A stretch of DNA of 64,000 nt from Acidobacteriota bacterium (GCA_902812365.1 CADDZC010000003.1:1-64000), one strand, 5' to 3'; positions 49,148 to 58,985 are shown, counted from the stretch's first letter. The notes: generated from the letters alone by a model not told the origin. Program-made: numbers and translations.

Positions 49148-50413
49148 ATGAATCTCGTTCTGGTAGGTATTAGTCACCGCACCGCGCCAGTTGAAGTCCG
49201 AGAGCGGATGAACATTCAAGATCGCTATCTCGGCGGGGCGCTCGCGGAGTTGGTCCGCCGCGAGGGCATACAGGAAGGGCTTATTCTTTGCACTTGCAAC
49301 CGCGTGGAGCTCGCGGCGAGCGCCGACGAGGGGGTCGAGGCGCAGCGCGCCATCCGGCAATTCCTGTCCGATTTCCACCATTGCGACCTTTCCGCTTACG
49401 AGTCCTATTTTTACTGGTATCGAAATCGCGAAGTCGTCCGACATCTGTTTCGCGTGGCATCGAGCTTGGATTCCATGATCGTTGGCGAGCCTCAAATTCT
49501 CGGTCAGGTCAAGCAGGCCTACGCGGCGGCCCGCGACGCTGGAGCCTTGAAGGGGACGCTCAACGAGGTGATGCAGCAGGCCATGGCGGTGGCGCGAAGG
49601 GTCCGGCGGGAAACCGCGCTGGGAACGGCGGCGATGACCGTTTCCTATGCCGCCGTCGAGTTGGCCAGAAAGATTTTCGGCAGCCTGGCCGGCAAGACCG
49701 TCTTTATCATCGGTGCCGGCAAGATGAGCGAATTGGCCGCCAGGAATCTGCTCGGCGCGGGGGCGACTGCCATTTTCGTGGCCAATCGCACCTATGATCG
49801 GGCTGTGGAACTGGCCCGGGCGTTCCAGGGCACGGCCATTCGATTTGACGAACTGCTCCCGTATGTGGCGAAAGCCGACATCGTCATCAGTTCCACCGGC
49901 TCGCCGCACTTTGTCATCACTCGCCAGCAGGCCGAGCGACTGCTGGCCGCCCGCAAGAATCGGCCCATCTTCTTCGTCGATATCGCCGTGCCCCGCGACA
50001 TCGATCCTTCCATCAACGAAATGGAGAATGCGTTCGTCTATGACATCGACGATCTGGGCCAAGTCGTCGAAGCCAATAAAAAGCAGCGCCAGCATGAAGC
50101 CGCCTGGGCCGAGGAGATCATCGAACAAGAAGTCGAGCGTTCCATGTGCCGCCTGGCCTCCCGTGATCTCGCGCCCACCATCGTGGCCATCGAGGAGCGC
50201 TTGATACAGATTCGCGACAGCGAGATGGAGCGCTTCCGCGGGCGCCTCGCCACGCTCACGCCGGACCAACGCCAAGCCGTCGAGGCCTTGACCCAAGGCA
50301 TCCTGAACAAAGTCTTGCACGGGCCGCTGCGGGAACTGAAGAGTGTGGCCGGAAGTCCGGAGCACGGCAAGCTCGTCCAGCTCGTGCGGCGGATTTTTGG
50401 TGTCGGAGAGTGA
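49148..50413 (+). CDS. hemA: Glutamyl-tRNA reductase
   Basis: Reduces Glu-tRNA to glutamate-1-semialdehyde, the first committed step of C5-pathway tetrapyrrole synthesis. 421 aa. The catalytic Cys lies in LILCTCNRVE (about residue 49). SLDSMIVGEPQILGQVKQAY is the signature helix, GAGKMSELAARNL the NADPH-binding loop, and the C-terminal dimerisation helix ends the protein. Start ATG 49148 gives MNLVLVGISHRTAPVEVRE, the family N terminus. It is followed by hemC at 18 bp and hemD. Confidence 0.96.
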   Translation: MNLVLVGISHRTAPVEVRERMNIQDRYLGGALAELVRREGIQEGLILCTCNRVELAASADEGVEAQRAIRQFLSDFHHCDLSAYESYFYWYRNREVVRHLFRVASSLDSMIVGEPQILGQVKQAYAAARDAGALKGTLNEVMQQAMAVARRVRRETALGTAAMTVSYAAVELARKIFGSLAGKTVFIIGAGKMSELAARNLLGAGATAIFVANRTYDRAVELARAFQGTAIRFDELLPYVAKADIVISSTGSPHFVITRQQAERLLAARKNRPIFFVDIAVPRDIDPSINEMENAFVYDIDDLGQVVEANKKQRQHEAAWAEEIIEQEVERSMCRLASRDLAPTIVAIEERLIQIRDSEMERFRGRLATLTPDQRQAVEALTQGILNKVLHGPLRELKSVAGSPEHGKLVQLVRRIFGVGE

Positions 50414-50431
50414 CGCGGGAAGTCGCGGCGT

Positions 50432-51355
50432 ATGCAATTGACCATCGGCTCGCGCGGCAGCAAACTGGCATTGTGGCAGGCGCAATGGGTGCGTAGCCGC
50501 TTGCTGGCGGCCGGCCATTCGGTCCAGATTGAGGTCATCAGAACCAGCGGCGACCGGCTGCCCGCCTCCTCCCTGGTCGGTTCGGGCATCAAAGGCCTGT
50601 TTATCAAGGAGATTGAAGAAGCCCTCCGGGAGGGTAAAATCGATATCGCCGTTCACAGTTGTAAGGACCTGCCGACCGAACAACCGCCGGGCTTGGTCGT
50701 GGCCGCAGTCCCCGAGCGCGGCGACGCCCGCGATGTTTTGATCAGCCGCGACGGCCGCGGCTACCAGGAGCTCCGAGCCGGCTCCGTCGTCGCCACCGGC
50801 AGCCCGCGAAGGCAGGCGCAGCTCCTGGATTGGCGCCGCGACGTGAAGTTGGTCGCGATTCGGGGCAACGTGGACACGCGCCTGCAAAAGCTCGATCGCG
50901 GCGAGTGTGACGCGCTGGTAGTAGCCGCCGCCGGAATGAGCCGCCTGGGCCTGGCGGAGCGAATCACGGCGTACTTCGATCCGGATGAACTTTGCCCGGC
51001 CGTCGGCCAGGGAGCGTTGGCGATCGAGATTCGGCAGGACGACGCGGCGGCCGAGCGTGCCGTCCAACCGCTCGACCATGAGACGACGCATCGCGCCGTA
51101 CGGGCGGAGCGAGCCCTGTTGCGAGAATTGGGCGGAGGATGCTCCGTGCCCGTGGCCGCCCACGCCGTCGCCGAGGGCCACTCTCTTTATTTGCGGGCCG
51201 TGGTGGCCAGCCCGGACGGCCGGCGGCTGATTCGAACCGCCGGCAACGGCCCGATTGGGAAGCCGGAGGAGCTGGGCGGGAGGCTGGCGGCGGACCTGCT
51301 GAGGCAAGGAGCCCGCCGGATTCTGGAGGAGGTCGCCTCGCTTCATCAGGCCTGA
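50432..51355 (+). CDS. hemC: Hydroxymethylbilane synthase (porphobilinogen deaminase)
   Basis: Polymerises four porphobilinogens to hydroxymethylbilane. 307 aa. Motifs are IGSRGSKLALWQA at the start, HSCKDLPTE with the active-site Asp, ATGSPRRQAQLL, RGNVDTRLQKL, and the dipyrromethane-binding Cys in ELGGGCSVPVAA. It begins 18 bp after hemA, so the two are almost surely one transcript. Confidence 0.97.
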   Translation: MQLTIGSRGSKLALWQAQWVRSRLLAAGHSVQIEVIRTSGDRLPASSLVGSGIKGLFIKEIEEALREGKIDIAVHSCKDLPTEQPPGLVVAAVPERGDARDVLISRDGRGYQELRAGSVVATGSPRRQAQLLDWRRDVKLVAIRGNVDTRLQKLDRGECDALVVAAAGMSRLGLAERITAYFDPDELCPAVGQGALAIEIRQDDAAAERAVQPLDHETTHRAVRAERALLRELGGGCSVPVAAHAVAEGHSLYLRAVVASPDGRRLIRTAGNGPIGKPEELGGRLAADLLRQGARRILEEVASLHQA

Positions 51356-51407
51356 CGCTTTCCGAACCGGGTCCCGGCGGCCGGCCGCCAACTTTGGCCT
51401 CAAAGGG

Positions 51408-52256
51408 ATGAGTAAAGCTGACCAGGTCGATGCGCGTGAACGGCCGCTCGAAGGGTGGCGGATTGTGGTGACGCGGGCCCGCGAGCAGGCACGCGTCTTG
51501 AGCGACGCGCTGCGCCAGCTCGGGGCCGAGCCAGTCGAAATCCCCGCGATCGAAATCCGCGACCCTCCATCCTGGGAGCCGATGGATAACGCCATCGCCC
51601 GCCTGAAGGAATTTCATTTTCTGCTTCTGACCTCGGCGAACGGAGTCCGCAAGTTTCTCGGGCGGCTGCGCCTGGGCAACCGGGATATTGGCGATCTCTC
51701 CCATCTCGAAGTCGGAGCGATCGGGCCGGCGACGGCAGCGGAGCTGACCCAGCGCGGCGTGCGAGTGGCGTTCGTGCCGCGGGAGTATCGCGCCGAAGGG
51801 CTGCTCGCCGCGCTCGAGGGGCGCGATGTGCAAGGCCGGGCCTTTCTGATTCCTCGCGCCCGGGTGGCCCGCGATTTGGTTCCGCGCGTCCTCCGCGAGC
51901 GGGGAGCAACCGTGGAAGTGGTGCCGGCTTACGAGACCGTGACTCCGGTCTTTGCGCCCGGAGAGCTCGAACGCTTGCTGTCTCCCCCGCCCCACATGCT
52001 GACGTTTACCAGCTCGTCGGCCGCCGCGCACTTCTTCTCCTTGCTGGCCCGGCACCGGCTCGCCGATCGCGTCTCCGCCTCGGCCATCTCTTCCATCGGA
52101 CCGGTGACCTCGGCCGCGCTGCGCGAACTCGGCCTGACCGTGGACCTCGAGGCGCGCGACTTCACCATTCGCGGCCTGGTGGAAGCGATTCTGCAATACC
52201 GTCGCCGCCTTGCCACCCCTCAGCCGCACTCCGCAGCCAGGAGCCTGGGGCCTTAG
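51408..52256 (+). CDS. hemD: Uroporphyrinogen-III synthase
   Basis: Cyclises hydroxymethylbilane with inversion of ring D. 282 aa with the expected two alternating alpha/beta lobes: RIVVTRAREQARVLSDALRQLGAEPVEIPAIEI at the start, FHFLLLTSANGVRKFL, VGAIGPATAAELTQRGV, TFTSSSAAAHFF and SSIGPVTSAALRELGLTVDLEA. Sequence is poorly conserved in this family; position after hemA-hemC settles the call. Its stop overlaps the 3' end of the convergent peptidase gene by 4 bp. Confidence 0.93.
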   Translation: MSKADQVDARERPLEGWRIVVTRAREQARVLSDALRQLGAEPVEIPAIEIRDPPSWEPMDNAIARLKEFHFLLLTSANGVRKFLGRLRLGNRDIGDLSHLEVGAIGPATAAELTQRGVRVAFVPREYRAEGLLAALEGRDVQGRAFLIPRARVARDLVPRVLRERGATVEVVPAYETVTPVFAPGELERLLSPPPHMLTFTSSSAAAHFFSLLARHRLADRVSASAISSIGPVTSAALRELGLTVDLEARDFTIRGLVEAILQYRRRLATPQPHSAARSLGP

Positions 52257-53131
52257 AAGGAAGAAAACTTCAGCCAGGCGTCCATCAGGTCCTGGCCTCG
52301 GAAGACCCAGGTGCGTCCGTCCAATTGCTCTACGCCCGGGCGGGGGGCGAACTGACGATGGGCGTTGGTGGTGAACTCCACCTTCACTTCCACCGGACCC
52401 GGCAGCGAGTACGGCGCGACCTCGCCGGCGTGGACCATCGCTTCGAGCGCCTGGCGGCGGATCAGCTCGCAGGCGGCCGCGTGCGGCATCATGAATCCGG
52501 CGCTCGCACTGGCAGCGGACTTGACCTCCGCACAACGCCCGCGGGGCACCAGATCGCGGAATTCCTCGCAGGCGGCGCGATCGCCCGAAAGCATGATGGC
52601 CGGAATGCCCAAGGCGCCGGCCAGCATCACCCGCCCACCGATCTCGCCGACGGCTTTGCCGTTGACCCAGATGTTCTCAATGTCCCAGCTGTAGGAATGC
52701 GCCAGAATGGCATTTTTCGCTCCCGCCATGGCGTGCAGCCCGATGAAAACCAGCGCCGTGTAAGTTGAATCCAACTCCAGGGTAGGAGAGATAGGCTGGC
52801 CGAGCAGCAGCCGAACCTTGGGACTGTCAAAGTCCGCCACCGAGAGATTCTGCCCTCCGTAGTGCCCGTCATAGACAACGATGTCGGTGGCGCCGCCGGC
52901 GATCAATCCGCCTACAGCCGCCTTGGTTTCCTCAGTCAGGAGCTTTCGCGATTCTTCATAGCGAGGACTCTGGTGCGGAATGCATTGCAGATCGAAATTG
53001 AAGATGCCATCCACGCCCTCAAGATCGGTCACCACGTAGACTTTCGCCCGCCGCTGGCCGTGAGCGAGCGCCGCCGCCACCAGGAGCGACAAGGCGCCGC
53101 TGGCAGCTCCCTTGAGAATTCTGCTCGGCAT
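52253..53131 (-). CDS. M55-family (DppA-like) metallopeptidase, exported
   Basis: 292 aa. A signal peptide (about 1-25, GALSLLVAAALAHGQ) precedes the M55 D-aminopeptidase fold: VTDLEGVDGIF (zinc ligands Asp and Glu), YDGHYGGQN, GLHAMAGAKNAILAHS and MLSGDRAACEEF. DppA of Bacillus is a cytoplasmic, self-compartmentalising D-Ala dipeptide hydrolase; export here would place the activity in the periplasm, where cell-wall D-amino-acid peptides occur. Start ATG 53131 has GGGAGA upstream. It follows argS by 31 bp on the same strand. Confidence 0.85.
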   Translation of the reverse strand: MPSRILKGAASGALSLLVAAALAHGQRRAKVYVVTDLEGVDGIFNFDLQCIPHQSPRYEESRKLLTEETKAAVGGLIAGGATDIVVYDGHYGGQNLSVADFDSPKVRLLLGQPISPTLELDSTYTALVFIGLHAMAGAKNAILAHSYSWDIENIWVNGKAVGEIGGRVMLAGALGIPAIMLSGDRAACEEFRDLVPRGRCAEVKSAASASAGFMMPHAAACELIRRQALEAMVHAGEVAPYSLPGPVEVKVEFTTNAHRQFAPRPGVEQLDGRTWVFRGQDLMDAWLKFSSF

Positions 53132-53162
53132 AGCGTCATCTCCCGCGCCGCCAGACTCAGCG

Positions 53163-55247
53163 TCACATCCGCTCCGGAACCTCGATGCCCAGCAGCTCGA
53201 GCGACCGCGCGAGCGTCCGGCTGACGATGTCGACCACGAAAAGCAGGAACCGCTGCCGCGCCGCGTCGGGTTCCGCAAGAATCCGGTGCCGGTGGTAGAA
53301 ATTGTTGAAGGCTTGGGCCAGGCGAAAGGCGTATTTGGCCACCGTGGCCGGCTCCTCGCCCGCAATCGCCTGCTCGACGATCATTTCCAGTTGGGCCGAC
53401 CCAAGCACCAGCTCCCAAAAGTCGCCGCCCGACTCGCCGCTCAGAAAGGTGCGGAGCTGCTCGAGCGGAACCTCCAGGGGCCGTGCCTCGGAAAACTCGG
53501 GGTGGGCATCCCGAAATTTGCGGAAAATGTTGCGGGCCCGCACCACACTGTATTGCAAGTAGGGTCCGGTCTCGCCCTCGAACGCCAGGGCCTCCTGGAA
53601 ATCGAACGTAATGATCGAGCGCCGCGTATATTTCAACAGGAAATACCGGAGGGCGGCGACGGCGATCTGGCCGGCGCTGGCCTCCTGCTCCGCCCGATCC
53701 TCGGTCATGGCGCGCGCCTGGACCTCGTCCCGCGCTCGCCTCATCAGCAGGTCAATCAGATCGTCGGCCTTCACCCCCGAACCCTTGCGCCCGGAGACTT
53801 CCACGTAGTCGCGGACCCGGTCCTCCTCCGTCACCTCCATGCCTAGGTCTGCCGCCGCGCGAAGCGAAAGGTTCACAACCTGATAGGCGAAGTGATGCAG
53901 ATTGTCGGCCTGCGCCGAGTAGCCCAAGGCGCGCAGGGCCGCGGCCACCACACCTTGCAAATACGCCTGGCGCGTGTCGATGACGACGTAGGCCGCCGAC
54001 GCCCGCCCAAACGCCGGAGCGCGCCCGTCGCGCCGATCCTCGACTGCGGTCCGCCAAATCACATGACCGTCCGGGCAGGTGTGAAACGGCTCGTAGCCGA
54101 AATCCTCCCCCAGCAACCCGAATTTCCACAAGTGGTAAGCGATGTCTTTGCCGACGTAGGTCACCGTGCCGTTCGACCGCACGATGATTTTGATGTCTTC
54201 TTCCGCTTCCTCCTCGCCGGGGCCGGAGTCCGCTGCCGTCTCTTCGCCCGGCGAGCGCCCGTTTCCCGCCAGGCTCATGACCCAGCAGCCGCGATTTTTG
54301 CCCGCGTCTTCGTAGCGCAAGGCGCCGCGGCTCTTCAGCAGCTCGAAGGCGCGGCTCCAAAAGTTGAGCCGCAGAATCTCGCTCTCGCGAACGAGCAGAT
54401 CGTAGTCAATGTTCAATCGCCGCATGGTGGCGAGGTGGAGGCGGACGATGGCGGTGGAAACGGCTTCGGCGACGGCCGCCGGTTCGCCGCGTCCTTCCTC
54501 GATGTCCTTGAGAGCGGCGGCGCGCCACGCCAGGGACTCGGGATGGCCGTCGTACCACTGAAAGACCCGCGCGTAGAGGTCCCAGCAATAGTAGTCGAAG
54601 CGCAGGCTGGGATCGTCGATGAGCCGGCGCACCTCCGCCAGGCTTTTCTTCTCCAGATGAATGAAACCCACCACCACGTCGGCCACCTGGACCCCGGTAT
54701 TGTCGATGTAGTTCTGCACTTCGACGGGGCGGCCGCGGTAGCGCAGCAGGCGCGCGAACGTGTCGCCCAAAACGGCGTTGCGCAGGTGACCGATGTGGGC
54801 GGCTTTGTTGGGATTGATGCTGGTGTGTTCGACGAGGATCTTCGCCGCCCGGGCGGCCGCCTCCGCACTCTCCGCCCCCGCGGATATCCCCTCCGCCGCC
54901 CTCGACCGGCCCTCCCCGGTTTCACTCGCGCGGTGCCGGAAGACGGCCTGAGCCAGCAGGGCCCGGTCCAGGTGAAAATTGAGATACCCGGCCCCGGCCA
55001 CGCTGACGCGCTCGATGCCATCAAGCGGCACCAAGCGAGGCGCCAGTTGCTCGGCAATCTGGCGCGGCGACTGGCGAAGCGCCCGGGCGAGCTCAAAACA
55101 CGAGGCAATCGAAAGTTCGCCCAAACGGGAGCTGGGCGGGTATCCGAGAACCGGCTCGGCGAGCTCGATGCCGAAGAGTTGTCGGACGGCTTGAACAAAC
55201 CTCTCTCGAACCGCCTGCTGAATTTCCAGGTACAAACGCTCTCTCAC
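53163..55247 (-). CDS. argS: Arginyl-tRNA synthetase
   Basis: Class I synthetase for tRNA-Arg. 694 aa, longer than the usual 550-600. The HIGH signature is in SINPNKAAHIGHLRN. The KMSKS equivalent is degenerate, VSGRKGSGVKADDL, as in many ArgS. QNYIDNTGVQVADVV and the C-terminal DALR anticodon domain (ENFFYHRHRIL-like NNFYHRHRIL) are present. Extra length comes from acidic, Glu-rich insertions near residues 105-125 and 340-360. Coupled downstream to the M55 peptidase gene. Confidence 0.96.
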   Translation of the reverse strand: MRERLYLEIQQAVRERFVQAVRQLFGIELAEPVLGYPPSSRLGELSIASCFELARALRQSPRQIAEQLAPRLVPLDGIERVSVAGAGYLNFHLDRALLAQAVFRHRASETGEGRSRAAEGISAGAESAEAAARAAKILVEHTSINPNKAAHIGHLRNAVLGDTFARLLRYRGRPVEVQNYIDNTGVQVADVVVGFIHLEKKSLAEVRRLIDDPSLRFDYYCWDLYARVFQWYDGHPESLAWRAAALKDIEEGRGEPAAVAEAVSTAIVRLHLATMRRLNIDYDLLVRESEILRLNFWSRAFELLKSRGALRYEDAGKNRGCWVMSLAGNGRSPGEETAADSGPGEEEAEEDIKIIVRSNGTVTYVGKDIAYHLWKFGLLGEDFGYEPFHTCPDGHVIWRTAVEDRRDGRAPAFGRASAAYVVIDTRQAYLQGVVAAALRALGYSAQADNLHHFAYQVVNLSLRAAADLGMEVTEEDRVRDYVEVSGRKGSGVKADDLIDLLMRRARDEVQARAMTEDRAEQEASAGQIAVAALRYFLLKYTRRSIITFDFQEALAFEGETGPYLQYSVVRARNIFRKFRDAHPEFSEARPLEVPLEQLRTFLSGESGGDFWELVLGSAQLEMIVEQAIAGEEPATVAKYAFRLAQAFNNFYHRHRILAEPDAARQRFLLFVVDIVSRTLARSLELLGIEVPERM

Positions 55248-55386
55248 TGATCCGTGGAGTTACTCCGGCCCATCCGGCGATTATAGCCGAAGCGCCCGTT
55301 TCTGGGTCCTCGCGGAACCCGATGGCTGGGCCGGCCGCAGACCCGGCGAGCCGTTCCCGCGGCCGAATGATGACGCTGCGGCGGCC

Positions 55387-58300
55387 TCAGAAGTAGAACT
55401 TCAACCCGAACTGGATATTGCGGGCGCCCTGCGAGCTCAGCACCTCGCCGAACTGGGAGCTGACGACGGAGCGGTTGGGCGCATTAAAGATCGGGGTGTT
55501 GGTCAAGTTGAGGAATTCGGCGCGAAACTCGAAGCGCTTGGCTTCGGTCACGGGGAATTCCTTCTCGACGCCCAGATCGAAGTCGCGTAGCCCCGGCCCC
55601 ACCACCGTGTTGTTGCCGCAGGTTCCGAAACCGCTCAAAGGTTGCGCGAAGGAGGCGGTGTTGAACCACGTGGTTCCCAGTCCGACACCGTGATTGCCGC
55701 CAGCCGGCCCGATGCAGTTGGCGCGGGGCCCGCGCGAGTTGGTGCCCGACTTGTCACGCGCCGTAATGGTGACCGGAAAGCCGGTGTGGAGGCTCAAGAT
55801 TCCGCTCACCTGCCAGTTCCCGAAGATGCCGTTGGCGGCCGGATTCCAGTGGCTGCCCCAGCGTTTCTTGCTGCCGAAGGGCAACTCATAGATGTAAGAG
55901 GTGACGAAGTTATGGGTGGCGTCAAAGTAGGCACGGCCCCATTCGGCTCGGGAATCGTAAAGGTTCTGCCAATAGGCGGAATTCGAGGCCGACTGGCCGC
56001 CATCGCCGTAGTAGCCGATGGAATTAGTCATGGTCTTCGACCAGGTGTAGGAGACCTGGAATTGCAAGCCTTGGGTGTATTGTTTGGTCAGGCTGGCCTG
56101 CAAGGCGTCGTAACGCTGTTTCCCGTTCGACTCGGTGCCGGAAATCTGCTGAATCACTGCCAGCGCCGGATTCCCGGCCAGATAGGGGCTGGGGCACGGA
56201 GCGGGCGACGAAGCGGGGCATTGATCGATGCCGGGCAGCCGCTTTTGGAAATAGGGCATCGGCACCATGAGGTGGGTCCCGTGTTGGCCGACGTAGCCGA
56301 TCGAGAACAGGGTCTCGCCGGGTAACTGATGCTCGGCGGAAAAGTTCCACTGCTGCACCTTGGACGGCCGGACGTTGGGATCCCACAGGCGGATCAGGGC
56401 ATTGGCGAAGGGGTTGCTTTTGGGAACCAGTACCGACAGGCCTTGATCCGTGGTCGAGCCGGGGAAGGTGAGATTGGCGTAATTGGTATCGAATTCCTCG
56501 TTAAACGGAGGGTTGAGAGGCAGGCGGAGGTTAGTTCCCGTGCCTTCCAGGAAGGAGGAGATGGTGTAGGCGCCGCGGAAGACGGTTTTGTTGCCCAGGA
56601 ACGCGGGAGTCCAGGCGAAGCCGAAGCGCGGCTGGAAATCGGCATGGTACGAGTTATAGAGGGCGCGACTGTTGCCATTCTGACCGGGGAATTCCTGCAC
56701 GCCGCTGAACGGCGAAAAGTTGGTCTGCCGGTCGTGGACCTCATACCACGGGGTGTGGTCCTCCCAGCGCAAGCCCAGGTTGAGCGTCACGTGATCGGTC
56801 GCTCGCCAGTCGTCCTGGAAATAGGCGCCGATCACGTTGTCGCGCTGCCCCCAGGTCCCGGTGTTAACGCCGCGTCCGATGTGCTCCGGTAGACCGAGGA
56901 AGAAATCGGCTTCGGCTAGTCCCGTGAACTGGCCATCGAAGGCCAAAAAGCCGGTACGGCCGTTATTACCCGCATAGAAGATATTGAGCTGCTGCCGGAT
57001 ATACTGCGCGCCGGTCTTCATGATGTGGCGGCCACGGGTGATGATCAAGGTGTCTTCGTATTCAAACTCGTTGTTGACGAAGTTCTGCTGAGTGCCGATG
57101 TTGGCGCTGCCGATCGAGCTGGCCAGGCCGTTCGGGAATTGGATGGACATCAGGCCGGGACCGCGATCGTTGCCGTTCTGAATCCCCAGGCTCTGCGCGA
57201 TGTTGCCTTCGCCTTTGTCCAGTCCGCCGTTATGGAGCACGACGCGGTTGAAGCCGATGCGGGCGTCATTGACCAGCGTCGGGCTGACGGCGCGGGTCCA
57301 GTCGGCGACCGCGCCGCGGAACGGCGCATCGTTGAAGCTGTTGAAGAACAGCGGAAACGAGTTGAAGCCCGGATTATGCTGGTTGCTCATCGAGAAGCGG
57401 CCGAAGATGCTGTCTTTCTCCGAAGGCTTCGCGTCCACCCTCACGTCACCCTGATCGGTGTTGATCGCGCTGTGGGAGGTGTTCAGGGCATTGTTGAACA
57501 GGTTGCCGTTGATCGGCTCCGGATAGAGGCTGGACGAAAACAGCTTGGCGGCCACGGGATCGATCATGCTGGGGTCGATCTTGTTGTTGGGAAACGGCTG
57601 CGGGCTGGCGCCGGGCGGGAGCGGTTGACAGGGTCCGGAAAACGAGGCGCACGGGTTCATCAGTTGGACTTTTTTGACTCCGGGAGGCGGATTCAAGAAA
57701 GCGGAAAAGTCGCCCTGCCGCTCGGCGGGCGTGAAGACGGTGAGGAAGCCGGTGACGGGCGGATTATCGAACCGCTCGCCTTGGTAGTCTCCAAAATAGA
57801 AAAGCTTGTCTTTCTTTAGGGGGCCGCCGATGGTTCCCCCGAACATGTTCCAGCGCACGGCGGGTTTCGTCAAATGTTGCCAATTGCGCGACCAATTGTT
57901 GGCGTTCAAAACGTCGTTGCGAATGAACTCAAACGCATCCCCGTGAATCTGATTGGTTCCCGATTTGATGGTGGTGTTGATGACGCCGCCCTCGAAGTTG
58001 CCGAACTCGGCCGGCGCGTTGTTGGTGATCATATTAAATTCCTGGATGGCGTCGACATTGGGTTCGTAGGCGGTCAGGTTGTCCGATATCTGGTTATTGT
58101 CCATACCATCCAACAGAAAGTTGTTCGCTTCCTTGCGGTTACCGTTCACATAGGGACGGCCGCCGCCGCTGGTGCGCATGCCGCTGTTCATACTCGAGGG
58201 GTCGGGGGTGATGACTCCCGGGGCGAGCAGCGTCAGTTGCACAAAATTGCGCGTGGCCAGCGGCAATTCGGTGTTGGTGAGCGAGTTGGTGACGTAGCCG

Positions 58301-58740
58301 ATCTGCATGGTGTCGGTCTGGAGCAGCGGAGGAGCGGCCGTCACCTCCACGGTCTGGGTCACCGCTCCCACCTTGAGCTGGAAATCCAACCGGGCGGTCT
58401 GGTTGATCTGCAGCGGAACGGCGGTTTGTACCGCGGTCTGAAAACCTTGAGCCTCCACGCGGACGTCGTAGGTGCCGACGGGAATGCGAGGCAAAGTATA
58501 AAAGCCAGCGCTATTCGTTTGCGTCGACCACGCGGTGCCTCGTAGCACGTCGGTGGCGGTTACTCGGGCGTTGGGAATCGGGGCACCGGAAGGATCGGTC
58601 ACCGTCCCGGTGATGCCGGCGGTAATTTCCTGTCCCTGGGCCGGCACGGGAGCGATAACGCCCACCCCGGCCGCGAAAGCTAAAACCATAGCCAAGAAAC
58701 AGATACAGGCTTCGAAGCTAGCCACTTTCTGGCGTCGCAT
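55387..58740 (-). CDS. TonB-dependent receptor (Oar-like), second copy
   Basis: 1117 aa. Signal peptide (about 12-36, CFLAMVLAFAAGVGVIAPVPAQGQ), a carboxypeptidase-regulatory-like domain (AGITGTVTDPSGAPIPNARVTATDV...TYDVRVEAQGFQ), a plug with LPLATRNFVQLTLLAPGV and RKEANNFLLDGMDNNQISDN, and a barrel ending in NIQFGLKFYF. A very strong GGAGGAGG site precedes the start. The mRNA leader contains two stable hairpins at 58794-58850. Ligand unknown; no specific transport gene is next to it. Confidence 0.93.
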   Translation of the reverse strand: MRRQKVASFEACICFLAMVLAFAAGVGVIAPVPAQGQEITAGITGTVTDPSGAPIPNARVTATDVLRGTAWSTQTNSAGFYTLPRIPVGTYDVRVEAQGFQTAVQTAVPLQINQTARLDFQLKVGAVTQTVEVTAAPPLLQTDTMQIGYVTNSLTNTELPLATRNFVQLTLLAPGVITPDPSSMNSGMRTSGGGRPYVNGNRKEANNFLLDGMDNNQISDNLTAYEPNVDAIQEFNMITNNAPAEFGNFEGGVINTTIKSGTNQIHGDAFEFIRNDVLNANNWSRNWQHLTKPAVRWNMFGGTIGGPLKKDKLFYFGDYQGERFDNPPVTGFLTVFTPAERQGDFSAFLNPPPGVKKVQLMNPCASFSGPCQPLPPGASPQPFPNNKIDPSMIDPVAAKLFSSSLYPEPINGNLFNNALNTSHSAINTDQGDVRVDAKPSEKDSIFGRFSMSNQHNPGFNSFPLFFNSFNDAPFRGAVADWTRAVSPTLVNDARIGFNRVVLHNGGLDKGEGNIAQSLGIQNGNDRGPGLMSIQFPNGLASSIGSANIGTQQNFVNNEFEYEDTLIITRGRHIMKTGAQYIRQQLNIFYAGNNGRTGFLAFDGQFTGLAEADFFLGLPEHIGRGVNTGTWGQRDNVIGAYFQDDWRATDHVTLNLGLRWEDHTPWYEVHDRQTNFSPFSGVQEFPGQNGNSRALYNSYHADFQPRFGFAWTPAFLGNKTVFRGAYTISSFLEGTGTNLRLPLNPPFNEEFDTNYANLTFPGSTTDQGLSVLVPKSNPFANALIRLWDPNVRPSKVQQWNFSAEHQLPGETLFSIGYVGQHGTHLMVPMPYFQKRLPGIDQCPASSPAPCPSPYLAGNPALAVIQQISGTESNGKQRYDALQASLTKQYTQGLQFQVSYTWSKTMTNSIGYYGDGGQSASNSAYWQNLYDSRAEWGRAYFDATHNFVTSYIYELPFGSKKRWGSHWNPAANGIFGNWQVSGILSLHTGFPVTITARDKSGTNSRGPRANCIGPAGGNHGVGLGTTWFNTASFAQPLSGFGTCGNNTVVGPGLRDFDLGVEKEFPVTEAKRFEFRAEFLNLTNTPIFNAPNRSVVSSQFGEVLSSQGARNIQFGLKFYF

Positions 58741-58793
58741 GACCTCCTCCCTTTTGAGAAGCGGTAAGACCCTGTCCGGACGCTGAGAAATAG

Positions 58794-58850
58794 GGGCAGT
58801 AATAAGACTCTACCCTGAGGCTGGTGGTGAATCGCGTCACCCCGAGCCTC
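58794..58850 (-). promoter_or_regulatory. Structured leader of the second receptor gene (two hairpins)
   Basis: Read on the minus strand: hairpin 1 is GAGGCT...AGCCTC (58850-58817) with inner GGTGA/TCACC pairing. Hairpin 2 is GGGTAG-10 nt-CTGCCC (58815-58794), closed with one G-U pair. They end 53 nt before the start codon. No riboswitch class that I know is matched. The neighbouring stretch 58860-58985 shows nothing else clear. Confidence 0.4.
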
Positions 58851-58985
58851 TAATTTTATACGGGCAAGTATATCACAAGCGGAAAATGCGGGCGTGACGG
58901 CGGACTTTCGAGCACTCCGCGAACCGGAGTCTGCTAGCTCGCGTCCGGCCTGACTCGCGTATTGCTGGCGGTGACAAACGATCTT

